A DNA stretch of 64,000 bases from Streptomyces sp. NBC_00094 (GCF_026343125.1 NZ_JAPEMB010000001.1:6763501-6827500); one strand, 5' to 3'; positions 41,114-49,838 are shown, counted from the first letter of the stretch. Program-made: numbers and translations. The notes: generated by a model not told the origin, from the sequence alone.

Positions 41114-41857
41114 TCAGAGCCCGTACGTGAAGCGGGGCGCGCGGCGCTCCAGGAAGGCGGCGACCCCCTCCGCGGTGTCGCCGCTGCCGCGCGCCTGCTC
41201 CGCCCAGTGGGCGTCCCGGTCCACGCGTCCGTCGGCGAACTCCTTGGCCGCCGCCTGGGTGAGCAGCGAGCGGGAGGTGAGGACCCGGCCGAACTCGGCC
41301 ACGCGCTTGTCCAGTGCGCCCGCCGGGTGCACCTCGTCCACGAACCCGGTCCGCAGCGCCCGCTCGGAGTCCATCAACTCACCCGAGAACAACAGGTACT
41401 TGGCGGTGGAGGGGCCCACGAGCGCGGTCAGTCTGCGGGTCGACGAGGACGGATAGACGATGCCGAGCTTCGAGGGCGTGATCCCGAACCGGGCCCCTTC
41501 CTCGGCGAATCGCAGATCGCAGGCGCCGGCGAGCTGGCTGCCACCGCCGACGCAGAAGCCCCGGACGGCCGCGAGCGTCGGCTTCGGGAAGGCCGCGAGC
41601 GCCTCCTCCGCCCGTACCGCGAGACTCTGCTGCTCGTCGCCGGGCTCCCGCAGCGCCGAGATGTCCGCCCCGGCGCAGAAGGTGTCGCCCTCACCGGTCA
41701 GGACGAGGGCCCGCACCGCGCGGTCGGCGGCAAGCCGGTCCAGCACCCCGGGCAGCGCCCGCCACATGCCGACGCTCATCGCGTTGCGCTTCGCGGGGTT
41801 GGCGATGACGACGGTGGCGACCCCGTCCGTGACGCTGTGCTTCAGCTGCGGCTCCAT
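41114..41857 (-). CDS. Enoyl-CoA hydratase/isomerase-family protein
   Basis: A 247-residue crotonase-fold protein from ATG 41857. AGADISALREPGDEQQ (about 60-76) is the oxyanion-hole region. RGFCVGGGSQLAGACDLRFA and ITPSKLGIVYPSSSTRRL follow, with Glu replaced at the usual GLPEVxLG position, so hydration by two Glu residues is doubtful and isomerase or thioesterase activity is possible. A TAGCAT sequence before the ATG suggests a leaderless mRNA. It stands alone and is convergent with the DJ-1 gene. Confidence 0.85.
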   Translation of the reverse strand: MEPQLKHSVTDGVATVVIANPAKRNAMSVGMWRALPGVLDRLAADRAVRALVLTGEGDTFCAGADISALREPGDEQQSLAVRAEEALAAFPKPTLAAVRGFCVGGGSQLAGACDLRFAEEGARFGITPSKLGIVYPSSSTRRLTALVGPSTAKYLLFSGELMDSERALRTGFVDEVHPAGALDKRVAEFGRVLTSRSLLTQAAAKEFADGRVDRDAHWAEQARGSGDTAEGVAAFLERRAPRFTYGL

Positions 41858-42139
41858 GGGCCGGATGCTATCCGTCCTACCCGAACGTACGATCAGGAAG
41901 GGGCGCTCCGAGGAGGCTCCATACGGCGAAGGATCGTCGGTAGGGTGACGCCGCCGCTCCCCGTATCGAGGGGGCCGCCGGAGCCGTCGCCGGAGCCCCG
42001 GATCCGGACCTCTCGGAAAGCGCACGCGATCAGTCGAACAACTGACATTGGCATACCCACCCGATCAGAAGGTGGCCGATAAGTGTCGACTTCTGGTCAG
42101 TAGGCCGGTCTGCCCGCGCGCATTGCCAAGACTCGATCC

Positions 42140-42697
42140 GTGGCGAGAATCGAGCACGAGGGTGGGAACCGGACCGTGGACACCCACGGAGGTGTGCCCA
42201 CCCGGTCACCGTCCTACGAAGGAGTCTGGCGCTTCACCGCACCCGCGGTAGACGTCTCCGTCCCGCAGGCCCGGCACGCCGTACGCGACCTGTTGGTCCG
42301 CCAGGGAGTCCCCGTCCATGAGGAGATCATGGACGGACTGCTGCTGATCGTCTCCGAGCTGGTCACCAACGCCGTGCGGCACGCGGCGCTGCTGTCGCCG
42401 GAGATAGCGGTGGAGGTCGCGATCGGTCCCGAGTGGATCCGGGTGTCGGTCGAGGACAACCACCCGTACCGCCCCAAGGCGTTGGAGGCGGACTACGGGC
42501 AGACCGGGGGGCGCGGGCTGCTCCTGGTCCGGGAGGTCGCCCAGGAGGCCGGCGGCACCTGCGACGTCGAGCACACGGCGAGCGGCGGGAAGATCATCTG
42601 GGCGGCGCTGCCCCTGGCCCCGATGGCACCGGGGCCGGGGGGCGCACCGCAGGAGGCGACGGTCACCAGCCCCCGGACGGACCCGTCAGCTCCCTGA
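42140..42697 (+). CDS. RsbW-like anti-sigma-type ATP-binding protein
   Basis: A 185-residue protein. The HATPase fold spans about 38-155: LLLIVSELVTNAVRHAALLS is a normal N-box (SELVTNAVRH), VSVEDNHPYRP the G1-type block, and GQTGGRGLLLVREVAQEAGG the G2 block. This is the classic actinobacterial anti-sigma-like ATPase, unlike the degenerate one at 4426. The start is uncertain between GTG 42140 and GTG 42176. The gene ends 35 bases inside the convergent idi gene. The 282 bases upstream contain GATCAGAAG...CTTCTGGTC, a near-perfect inverted repeat, but no firm promoter. Confidence 0.8.
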   Translation: MARIEHEGGNRTVDTHGGVPTRSPSYEGVWRFTAPAVDVSVPQARHAVRDLLVRQGVPVHEEIMDGLLLIVSELVTNAVRHAALLSPEIAVEVAIGPEWIRVSVEDNHPYRPKALEADYGQTGGRGLLLVREVAQEAGGTCDVEHTASGGKIIWAALPLAPMAPGPGGAPQEATVTSPRTDPSAP

Positions 42698-43283
42698 CGG
42701 CCGGACGCGCCGCGTCGAGCACCGTCATGAACCAGGCGGAGAACGGCGCGGCGGCGTGCCGCTCGGCCAGCTCGGCGGCGGTCACGAAGGCGGTGTCCTC
42801 GATCTCCTCCGGGTCCGGCCGCGGTTCGGCCTGCACCAGGCCGACGAAGAGGTGGTTGAACTCCTGCTCCACCAGGCCCGAGGCCGGGTCCGGATGGTTG
42901 TAGCGGACGGTGCCCGCCTCGGCGAGCAGCGTCGGGGAGACGCCGAGCTCCTCGAACGTCCGCCGTGCGGCGGCCGCGAACGGCGCCTCGCCCGGGTAGG
43001 GGTGGCCGCAGCAGGTGTTCGACCAGACGCCGGGGGAGTGGTACTTGCCGAGCGCCCGACGCTGGAGCAGCAGACGACCGGACTCGTCGAAGAGGAAGAC
43101 GGAGAAGGCGCGGTGCAGCTGACCCGGCGCCTGGTGGGCGGCGAGCTTCTCCGCCGTGCCGATGGTCGTCCCGTCCTCGTCGACCAGTTCGAGCATGATC
43201 GGCGCCGGAACTCCGGACGGCTGGACACCGTTCGACGTGATCTCCGGCGAGATCTGAGCCGCGGTGGCTGGTGTGGTCGGCAT
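42663..43283 (-). CDS. idi: Isopentenyl-diphosphate delta-isomerase, type I
   Basis: A 206-residue Nudix-fold isomerase. The catalytic Cys is in NTCCGHPYPGE (about 89-99), the Nudix-like Glu pair in RRTFEELG (Glu111, Glu112), and the acid Glu in LVEQEFNHLFVG. It converts isopentenyl diphosphate to dimethylallyl diphosphate, the primer for farnesyl diphosphate. ATG 43283 is used because AAGGA lies 5 bases upstream. This gene lies 11 kb before the hopanoid operon; in S. coelicolor it is SCO6750 by memory, so the supply of precursors may be coordinated. Its 3' end overlaps the ATPase gene by 35 bases. Confidence 0.95.
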   Translation of the reverse strand: MPTTPATAAQISPEITSNGVQPSGVPAPIMLELVDEDGTTIGTAEKLAAHQAPGQLHRAFSVFLFDESGRLLLQRRALGKYHSPGVWSNTCCGHPYPGEAPFAAAARRTFEELGVSPTLLAEAGTVRYNHPDPASGLVEQEFNHLFVGLVQAEPRPDPEEIEDTAFVTAAELAERHAAAPFSAWFMTVLDAARPAVRELTGPSGGW

Positions 43284-43374
43284 ACCCATCCTTCGCTTCG
43301 GTCCTCGCCCCGATGGGGCCACCCCAGTCTGCCGTACAAAAGCGGCTTGTCCGCACTTCGTCGGCCGGACGTCG

Positions 43375-43416
43375 CCGCTCCCGCCGCACCGGAGTACACC
43401 GGTGCGGCGGGAGCGG
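43375..43416 (-). terminator. Strong terminator after the methyltransferase-GNAT gene
   Basis: CCGCTCCCGCCGCACCGG (43375-43392) and CCGGTGCGGCGGGAGCGG (43399-43416) form a perfect 18-bp stem with a 6-base loop. Confidence 0.9.
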
Positions 43417-43434
43417 AGGGACCTCGGTGGGCCG

Positions 43435-44697
43435 TCAGACCCCGAAAGCCGCCGGATAGACGAGGGTGCCCGCGGGAACAGGCACGGAACCGTCCAGGAC
43501 GAGCGCCATCATGGCCTCGTCCGGAACCTCGAAACCTGGCTTGATTCCATACTCGGACGCCCGTACGAACCCGAACCGCGGGTAGTACTCCGGATGGCCC
43601 AGGACGAGGACGAGCGGCTCCCCGCGGAGCCGGGCCGCGTCGAGCACCGCCCGGACGACCGCCTGTCCGGCACCCGTCCGCTGGTACTCCGGAGCGACCG
43701 AGACCGGCGCGAGCGCAGCCGCCGCTTCCCCGTTCACCCGGCAGCGGGTGATCAGGGCGTGCGCCGCGATCGTGCCGTCCGGGGCCTCCGCCACGTACGA
43801 CAGGCCGGGCAGCCAGGCGTCGGCGTCCAGCCGGAGGTTGTCGACCAGATCGGCCTCCACCTCCGACGGGGTGTCCACCGACCCGAAGGCCGTCGACACG
43901 ACCCGCCACACCGCCGGGGCGTCCTCGGCGGTCTCCCGGCGGACGTGCCAGCGCGGATCGGCGGGCCGCAGGACGAAACCGGCGTACCCGTAGTCGCCGC
44001 CGTGCTCGCGGCGCAGGGCGATCTCGGTGCGCGCCCCGGCCACGGCCTCGGCCATGCCCGGCACGGTGGTGTCCGCCGCCTCGGCGTGCGCGGCGAGCGG
44101 GACGTAGTACTCGTCCCAGTCGCTCTCCGGCTGCGGGACGGTCCCCAGGACGTGGTAGCCGGCGTCGACCGCCGCCGCCGCGTTCCCGGCGACGGTACGG
44201 AGCGAGTAGTGCTCCTCCCAGAAGGCGCGGGCCTCGGGGCCCGGCTCCGCGACGGTCCACACGCACTCGGTGAGCACGAGGGTGCCGCCGGGCGCGAGCA
44301 GCCTGCGCCACTCCGCCAGGGCCCGGTCGAAGCCGAGCACGAAGACCGAGCTCTCGGCCCAGACCAGGTCGAAGGAGCCGTCGGGGAACGGCAGTGCGCC
44401 CATGTCGGCGCGGAGGGTGTGGATCGAGCCGTCGAGCCCGCGCGCGGCCGCGGACTCCCGCAGCTCGGCGAGGAACGGCTCGTGGGTGTCGACGGCGGTC
44501 ACCTCGGCGCCCGCCTCGGCGGCCAGGAGCAGCGCGGAACGGCCCGGGCCGCAGCCCAGGTCGAGCACGCGCGGACGCTCCGGAAGCCTGCCCGCGAGCG
44601 CGAGGAGCCGACGGGTGGTGGTGTCGGAACCGGGACCCTGCCGCGGGAGACCGTGGTGCAGGGCGAAGAAGGAGTCGTACAAAGCGTTGTCGGACAA
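43435..44697 (-). CDS. Fusion of SAM-dependent methyltransferase and GNAT acetyltransferase
   Basis: A 420-residue two-domain protein. Residues about 1-255 are a class I methyltransferase: motif I VLDLGCGPGRSALLLAAEAG, motif II AVDTH, then FDLVWAESSVFVLGFDRALA. Residues about 265-420 form a GNAT domain (VSVAPEYQRTGAGQAVVRAV with the Q/R-x2-G-x-G/A acetyl-CoA loop; VLGHPEYYPRFGF). The joined domains suggest sequential modification of one substrate, which is unknown. The start is TTG 44697, with AAGGG nine bases upstream. A 23-codon frame lies upstream in the same transcript. Confidence 0.85.
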   Translation of the reverse strand: MSDNALYDSFFALHHGLPRQGPGSDTTTRRLLALAGRLPERPRVLDLGCGPGRSALLLAAEAGAEVTAVDTHEPFLAELRESAAARGLDGSIHTLRADMGALPFPDGSFDLVWAESSVFVLGFDRALAEWRRLLAPGGTLVLTECVWTVAEPGPEARAFWEEHYSLRTVAGNAAAAVDAGYHVLGTVPQPESDWDEYYVPLAAHAEAADTTVPGMAEAVAGARTEIALRREHGGDYGYAGFVLRPADPRWHVRRETAEDAPAVWRVVSTAFGSVDTPSEVEADLVDNLRLDADAWLPGLSYVAEAPDGTIAAHALITRCRVNGEAAAALAPVSVAPEYQRTGAGQAVVRAVLDAARLRGEPLVLVLGHPEYYPRFGFVRASEYGIKPGFEVPDEAMMALVLDGSVPVPAGTLVYPAAFGV

Positions 44698-44767
44698 CGT
44701 GGGAAACCCTTGTGTGAGAGGGCCCCGGCCGACGACGTGACGTACCGGTGGGAAGACCGGGATCAGG

Positions 44768-44839
44768 TCAGCCGGTGACCCGGGAGCTGAAGCTGGACCG
44801 GGCGCTGCCGTAGTGGGCAGCCTCCATCGCGACGGTCAT
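44768..44839 (-). CDS. 23-residue peptide, possible leader
   Basis: ATG 44839 follows GAGAGGAG at a good distance and the frame ends at TGA after 23 codons. The peptide begins MTVAMEAAHYGSARS and ends SRVTG; it has no signal sequence. It lies between the zinc exporter and the methyltransferase-GNAT gene, 70 bases before the latter's TTG. A TTAGGGT stretch upstream could be its -10. It may be a leader peptide for attenuation. Confidence 0.4.
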   Translation of the reverse strand: MTVAMEAAHYGSARSSFSSRVTG

Positions 44840-44894
44840 CAACCCAGCTCCTCTCCACACGTGTTCGTACGAGGACCCTAACAGGCCGGGCGTC

Positions 44895-45836
44895 TCAGAG
44901 GCAGAGCTTCGCCTCGTGCTGCGCGTGACCGGCCGGCTCCAGCTGGAAGGTGCAGTGCTCCACGTCGAAGTGTGAGCCCAGGCACCCCTGGAGGTCGTGC
45001 AGCATCTTCTCGTGCCCGACCGAGTCGAGCGCGCCCTGGTCCACCACCACATGGGCGGAGAGGACCGGCATCCCTGAGGTGATCGTCCAGGCGTGCAGGT
45101 CGTGGACGTCCTCGACGCCCGGCAGGGCCAGGATGTGGGCCCGTACCTCCGCCATGTCGACGCCCTTGGGCGCCGCCTCCAGGAGCACGTCCAGCGTCTC
45201 GCGCAGCAGCTTGATCGTGCGGGGCACGATCATCAGGCCGATCACGATCGAGGCGATCGGGTCGGCGTACTGCCAGCCCGTGGCCAGGATGATGCCGGCG
45301 GCGATGATCACCGTCACCGAGCCGAGCGCGTCCGCGAGGACCTCCAGATACGCCCCGCGCACGTTGAGGCTGTCCTTCTGGCCCCGTGCGAGCAGGGAGA
45401 GGGAGATCATGTTGGCCGCCAGGCCGACCACGGCGAAGGCGATCGTCAGGCCGCCCTTGGTCTCGGCCGGCTCGACGAACCGCTGGATCGCCTCGTACAG
45501 CACGTAACCGCCGACGACGAGCAGCAGGAGGCAGTTGGCGAGCGCCGCCAGGATCTCGGCGCGGGCGAAGCCGAAGGTGCGGTTCCCGGAGGGCGGCCGG
45601 TTGGCGAAGTGGATCGCGAGCAGCGCCATCGCGAGGCCGACCGCGTCGGTCGCCATGTGGGCCGCGTCGGCGATCAGCGCCAGCGAGTCGGCGACCACAC
45701 CGCCGATGATCTCGATCACCATCACGGAGAGCGTGATGCCGAGCGCGATCCGCAGTCGGTTCTTGTACGCGGCCCCCGCGGTGCCCGTGGGGGGAGCTCC
45801 GCCGTGACTGTGCCCGTGGTCGTGTCCAGCCCCCAT
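44895..45836 (-). CDS. Cation diffusion facilitator, probable zinc exporter (ZitB-like)
   Basis: A 313-residue CDF protein. The N-terminus is His-rich (GHDHGHSHGG). Membrane helices follow, with the metal site ALIADAAHMATDAVGLAM (HxxxD pattern) and the second site in AYLEVLADALGSVTVI. The C-terminal cytoplasmic domain (GVEDVHDLHAWTITSGMPVL) is complete. It exports Zn2+ by proton antiport. ATG 45836 is preceded by GGGAGG. In S. coelicolor the CDF gene in this position is SCO6751 (zitB), reported to be activated by Zur at high zinc; a Zur-like box is present upstream here. Confidence 0.92.
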   Translation of the reverse strand: MGAGHDHGHSHGGAPPTGTAGAAYKNRLRIALGITLSVMVIEIIGGVVADSLALIADAAHMATDAVGLAMALLAIHFANRPPSGNRTFGFARAEILAALANCLLLLVVGGYVLYEAIQRFVEPAETKGGLTIAFAVVGLAANMISLSLLARGQKDSLNVRGAYLEVLADALGSVTVIIAAGIILATGWQYADPIASIVIGLMIVPRTIKLLRETLDVLLEAAPKGVDMAEVRAHILALPGVEDVHDLHAWTITSGMPVLSAHVVVDQGALDSVGHEKMLHDLQGCLGSHFDVEHCTFQLEPAGHAQHEAKLCL

Positions 45837-46249
45837 GAGATGGCCTCCCGATCGAGTCGTTCCGTCTGCCCCAGGTTGGCAAGTGAACTACGGGTGGGGG
45901 GTATGTGCAACACGGTACTGAACACCGTTGTCATATGCTCTGACCTGCGGTGATGTCATCGGCGCCGGCCATGGCGGGAATCGCTCGGCCAGGGCCCTCC
46001 GGGTGGTGCCGAACCGGGGTTCGTGGGGCGGACGGCCGATCGCCCATGATGATCTTCGCGGGAGCGGCGCACCCGCGAGGCCGCGGGTGGGCCCGGGGGA
46101 GTCCTACCTGCGAAGCCTCGGTGAACTCCCGCTCGGTTCATCCGATAGCCTCAGCCGACGTGCCGCCGCCCGGCGCCGGGCCGCACCGCCGCGCCCGGGG
46201 CCGCCTTGGTCCCGCCGGCCCCTCCGTCAGCTCCAAGGAGTGAGTTCGT
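45837..46249. other. Intergenic region before the CDP-alcohol phosphotransferase operon
   Basis: About 410 bases without a gene. Contents: the exporter's ribosome site and Zur-like box (45919-45933), a perfect hairpin CACCCGCG-AGGC-CGCGGGTG (46070-46089), a possible -10 TAGCCT near 46146, and AAGGAG at 46235-46240, the ribosome site for the CTG start at 46250. TGA at 46241-46243 is in frame with the operon's first gene, so it cannot start further upstream. Confidence 0.6.
45919..45933 (-). promoter_or_regulatory. Zur-like box upstream of the zinc exporter
   Basis: TGACAACGGTGTTCA (minus strand) resembles the actinobacterial Zur operator TGAAAACGATTTTCA in its outer TGA...TCA and central AC-G-GT. 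It lies about 83 bases before the exporter start. A larger imperfect inverted repeat surrounds it. Confidence 0.45.
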
Positions 46250-48055
46250 CTGTCGACCGCCATCCTCACCGGCCCGCCGGCACCCGGATCCTCGCTCGAC
46301 GGTGATCTCAGGTCGCTCGGCTTCGAGGTCCGGATCGCCTCCGGAGCCGAGGAGACCGGCGCCCTGCTGGCAGCCGTCCCCGCGGGCGAGCGCGTCGCGC
46401 TCGTCGACCCCCGGTTCGTCGGCCACCTGCACGCGCTGCGCCTCGCGCTCACCGATCCCCGCTTCCCGGCCGCGGCTGCGCCCGGCGCGCTCACCGCGCA
46501 GAGCGAGGCCCGCCCGGCGCTGACCCGCGCCCTGACCACTGTGACCGTGCCCGCCGGGACCTCCGGCGGAGCCGGCGACGACCTCACCGGCACGCTCGCC
46601 GACGCCCTCGACGCCGACGGCGTCGCCGTGCACCGGCCCCAGCTCGGCACCCTCGTCGCCACCGTGCCCACCGACGCCGAGGCCCGCCACGAGGCGCGCG
46701 CCGCCGTCGAGGCCGTCGACGACGAGGCCGTACGCCTCCGCTCGGCCGTCAAGGCGCACGACGGCTTCTTCACCACCTTCTTCATCAGCCCGTACTCGCG
46801 GTACATCGCCCGCTGGTGCGCGCGTCGCGGACTGACCCCCAACCAGGTCACCACCGCCTCGCTGCTCACCGCGCTGATCGCGGCCGGCTGCGCGGCCACC
46901 GGAGAGCGCGGCGGCTACATCGCGGCGGGCGTCCTCCTCCTCGTCTCCTTCGTCCTCGACTGCACCGACGGGCAGCTCGCCCGGTACGCGCTGAAGTACT
47001 CGACGATGGGCGCCTGGCTCGACGCCACCTTCGACCGGGCCAAGGAGTACGCCTTCTACGCGGGCCTCGCCCTCGGCGCCGCCCGCAACGGCGACGACGT
47101 CTGGGCCCTCGCGCTCGGCTCCATGATCCTCATGACCTGCCGGCACGTCGTGGACTTCTCGTTCAACGAGGCCAACCACGACGCCACGGCCAACACGAGC
47201 CCCACGGCGGCCCTCTCCGACCGGCTCGACAGCCTCGGCTGGACCGTCTGGGCCCGCCGCATGATCATCCTGCCGATCGGCGAGCGCTGGGCGATGATCG
47301 CCGTCCTCACCGCCGTCACCACTCCCCGGATCGTCTTCTGGGCGCTGATCATCGGCTGCTCGTTCGGAGCCTGCTACACCACGGCGGGCCGCGTCCTGCG
47401 CTCCCTGACCCGCAAGGCGAAGAGGACCGACCGGGCCGCCGAGGCGCTCGCGGAGCTGGCCGACTCGGGGCCGCTCGCCTCGTCGGTCGGGCGGCTGCGC
47501 TCCCCGAACGGCCGGGTCCACCCGTACGCCCCCCTCGCCACGGCGCTGGCGGCCGTCGCGTGGCTCGCCGCCGGCCTGGCCCAGGGCGATCCCCTGGCCG
47601 CCGTCGTCGGCGCCGTCGGCTACGTGGTCCTCTCCGGGTTCGCCGTCTCCCAGCCCCTCAAGGGTGCCCTCGACTGGCTCGTTCCCCCGCTCTTCCGCGC
47701 CGCCGAGTACACCACCGTCCTCGTGCTCGCCGCCCGCTCCGACGCCGCGCACGCCCTCCCGGCGGCGTTCGGGCTGGTCGCGGCGGTCGCCTACCATCAC
47801 TACGACACGGTGTACCGCATCCGCGGCGGCACCGGCGCGCCGCCCGCGTGGCTGGCGCGCGTCACCGGCGGACACGAGGGGCGCACGCTCCTGGTGACCG
47901 TCCTCGCCGCCCTCCTGGCGGACCGCGGTGACGACTTCACGCCGGCACTGACCGCCCTCGCGGTAGCCGTCGCGCTCGTGGTGCTCGTGGAGTCCATCCG
48001 TTTCTGGGTCTCCTCCGGAGCACCCGCCGTTCACGACGAAGGAGAAACAGCATGA
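46250..48055 (+). CDS. CDP-alcohol phosphatidyltransferase with N-terminal extension (DUF5941 type), CTG start
   Basis: A 601-residue protein if it begins at CTG 46250, which AAGGAG (9 bases away) supports; a TGA at 46241 closes the frame above it. ATG, GTG or TTG do not occur in frame before GTG 46541, which would remove 97 well-formed residues (STAILTGPPAPGSS; VALVDPRFVGHLHALRLALT). Residues about 1-170 are a nucleotidyltransferase-like or DUF5941 region. The CDP-alcohol motif follows: Asp237, Asp240, Gly241, Ala244, Arg245, Gly254, Asp258 and Asp262, all conserved. Several membrane helices fill the rest. It moves an activated phospho-alcohol onto a lipid or polyol. First gene of a seven-gene operon. 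Confidence 0.85.
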   Translation: MSTAILTGPPAPGSSLDGDLRSLGFEVRIASGAEETGALLAAVPAGERVALVDPRFVGHLHALRLALTDPRFPAAAAPGALTAQSEARPALTRALTTVTVPAGTSGGAGDDLTGTLADALDADGVAVHRPQLGTLVATVPTDAEARHEARAAVEAVDDEAVRLRSAVKAHDGFFTTFFISPYSRYIARWCARRGLTPNQVTTASLLTALIAAGCAATGERGGYIAAGVLLLVSFVLDCTDGQLARYALKYSTMGAWLDATFDRAKEYAFYAGLALGAARNGDDVWALALGSMILMTCRHVVDFSFNEANHDATANTSPTAALSDRLDSLGWTVWARRMIILPIGERWAMIAVLTAVTTPRIVFWALIIGCSFGACYTTAGRVLRSLTRKAKRTDRAAEALAELADSGPLASSVGRLRSPNGRVHPYAPLATALAAVAWLAAGLAQGDPLAAVVGAVGYVVLSGFAVSQPLKGALDWLVPPLFRAAEYTTVLVLAARSDAAHALPAAFGLVAAVAYHHYDTVYRIRGGTGAPPAWLARVTGGHEGRTLLVTVLAALLADRGDDFTPALTALAVAVALVVLVESIRFWVSSGAPAVHDEGETA

Positions 48056-48789
48056 TCGGCCTCGTACTCGCAGCCGGTGCCGGACGGCGTCTGCGCCCCT
48101 ACACCGACACCCTTCCGAAGGCCCTCGTGCCCGTCGACGGCGAGACCACGATCCTCGACGGGACGCTGAAGAACTTCGCCGAGATCGGCCTCACCGAGGT
48201 CGCGATCGTCGTCGGCTACCGCAAGGAAGCCGTCTACGCCCGCAAGGAGGCCCTTGAGGCGAAGTACGGCCTCACCATCACCCTCGTCGACAACGACAAG
48301 GCCGAGGAGTGGAACAACGCCTACTCCCTGTGGTGCGCCCGTGAGGTCCTCAAGCGCGGTGTGATCCTCGCCAACGGCGACACCGTCCACCCGGTCTCCG
48401 TCGAGAAGACCCTCCTCGCCGCCCGCGGCGAGGGCCGGAAGATCATCCTCGCCCTCGACACGGTGAAGACCCTCGCCGACGAGGAGATGAAGGTCATCAC
48501 GGCCGAGGACAAGGGCGTCCAGCGCATCACCAAGCTGATGGACCCGGCCACCGCCACCGGCGAGTACATCGGCGTCACCCTCATCGAGGCCGAGGCCGCC
48601 GAGGAGCTCGCCGACGCCCTCAAGGCCACCTTCGAGCGCGACCCCGACCTCTACTACGAGGACGGCTACCAGAAGCTTGTCGACGACGGCTTCACGATCG
48701 ACGTGGCCCCCATCGGCGACGTCAAGTGGGTCGAGATCGACAACCACGACGACCTCGCGAAGGGCCGTGAGATCGCGTGCCAGTACTGA
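48052..48789 (+). CDS. LicC-like cytidylyltransferase (sugar/alcohol-phosphate nucleotidyltransferase)
   Basis: A 245-residue nucleotidyltransferase with the signature LVLAAGAGRRLRPYTDTLPK (about 4-23) and GDTVHP metal Asp. Its closest resemblance is to LicC and inositol-1-phosphate cytidylyltransferases: DKAEEWNNAYSLWCARE and the C-terminal WVEIDNHDDLAKGREI echo LicC's NDKYADYNNFYSL and YEIDS. So CTP plus a phospho-alcohol to a CDP-alcohol is the best guess. It overlaps the first gene by ATGA and the dehydrogenase by 13 bases. It would supply the CDP-alcohol for the phosphotransferases on either side. Confidence 0.85.
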   Translation: MIGLVLAAGAGRRLRPYTDTLPKALVPVDGETTILDGTLKNFAEIGLTEVAIVVGYRKEAVYARKEALEAKYGLTITLVDNDKAEEWNNAYSLWCAREVLKRGVILANGDTVHPVSVEKTLLAARGEGRKIILALDTVKTLADEEMKVITAEDKGVQRITKLMDPATATGEYIGVTLIEAEAAEELADALKATFERDPDLYYEDGYQKLVDDGFTIDVAPIGDVKWVEIDNHDDLAKGREIACQY

Positions 48790-49838
48790 CCCGGCTGATC
48801 CCGTCGCCGGTCGTCGTCGACATCCGCCGAGGAGCGCTGGAGGACCTCTCCACGCTCCTCGCGGACCAGCGGATCTCCAGCAACGGCAAGATCGCCGTCG
48901 CCATCAGCAGCGGCTCGGGCCTGAAGCTGCGTGACCGGTTCGCGCCCGAGCTGCCGGGCGCGGACTGGTACCCGGTCTCCGGTGGCACCATCGACGAGGC
49001 CGTGAAGCTCGCCGACGCCATGCGCGGCAAGCGGTACGACGCCGTGGTCGCCCTCGGCGGCGGCAAGATCATCGACGTGACGAAGTACGCGGCGGCCCGG
49101 GTCGGCCTGCCGTTGGTGGCCATCGCCACCAACCTGTCGCACGACGGCATCTGCTCGCCGGTCTCCACCCTGGACAACGACAACGGTCGCGGTTCCTACG
49201 GTGTGCCGACCCCGATCGCGCTGGTCATCGACCTCGACGTGATCCGGGACGCCCCGGTGCGCTTCGTCCGCTCCGGCATCGGCGACGCGATCTCGAACCT
49301 CTCCGCCATCGCGGACTGGGAGCTCTCCCACCGCGAGACCGGAGAGCCCGTCGACGGTCTCGCGGCCGCCATGGCCCGCAGCGCCGGTGAGGCCGTGCTC
49401 CGCCACCCCGGCGGGGTGGGCGACGACGACTTCCTCGTCACGCTCTCCGAGGGTCTGGTGATGTCCGGCATCGCCATGTCGATCAGCGGTGACACGCGCC
49501 CCTCCTCGGGCGCCTGCCACGAGATCAGCCACGCCTTCGACCTGCTGTTCCCGACGCGGGCGGCGAGCCACGGCGAGCAGTGCGGTCTCGGTGCGGCGTT
49601 CGCCATGCACCTGCGCGGCGCGGCCGCCGACTCCGCGCTGATGGTCGAGACCCTGCGCCGGCACGGGCTGCCCGTGCTGCCGGAGGAGATCGGTTTCAGC
49701 GTGGACGAGTTCGTCCAGGCGGTGACCTTCGCGCCGCAGACCCGGCCGGGCCGGTTCACCATCCTCGAACACCTCGACCTGTCCGACGACGAGATCAGGG
49801 ACGCGTACGCCGACTATGCAAAAGCCATCGGTAGCTGA
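48777..49838 (+). CDS. Glycerol-1-phosphate dehydrogenase-type enzyme (EgsA/AraM family)
   Basis: A 353-residue iron- or zinc-dependent alcohol dehydrogenase from GTG 48777. ALGGGKIIDV (about 92-101) binds NAD. TNLSHDGICSPVS is the G1PDH-specific block, unlike glycerol dehydrogenase. Metal ligands are Asp170 (SGIGDAIS), His248 (GACHEISHAFD) and His265 (ASHGEQCG). Archaeal EgsA and Bacillus AraM reduce dihydroxyacetone phosphate to sn-glycerol-1-phosphate, the unusual enantiomer. Here the product would feed the neighbouring cytidylyltransferase. A related polyol could be the real substrate; that is not decided by sequence. Confidence 0.85.
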   Translation: MPVLTRLIPSPVVVDIRRGALEDLSTLLADQRISSNGKIAVAISSGSGLKLRDRFAPELPGADWYPVSGGTIDEAVKLADAMRGKRYDAVVALGGGKIIDVTKYAAARVGLPLVAIATNLSHDGICSPVSTLDNDNGRGSYGVPTPIALVIDLDVIRDAPVRFVRSGIGDAISNLSAIADWELSHRETGEPVDGLAAAMARSAGEAVLRHPGGVGDDDFLVTLSEGLVMSGIAMSISGDTRPSSGACHEISHAFDLLFPTRAASHGEQCGLGAAFAMHLRGAAADSALMVETLRRHGLPVLPEEIGFSVDEFVQAVTFAPQTRPGRFTILEHLDLSDDEIRDAYADYAKAIGS

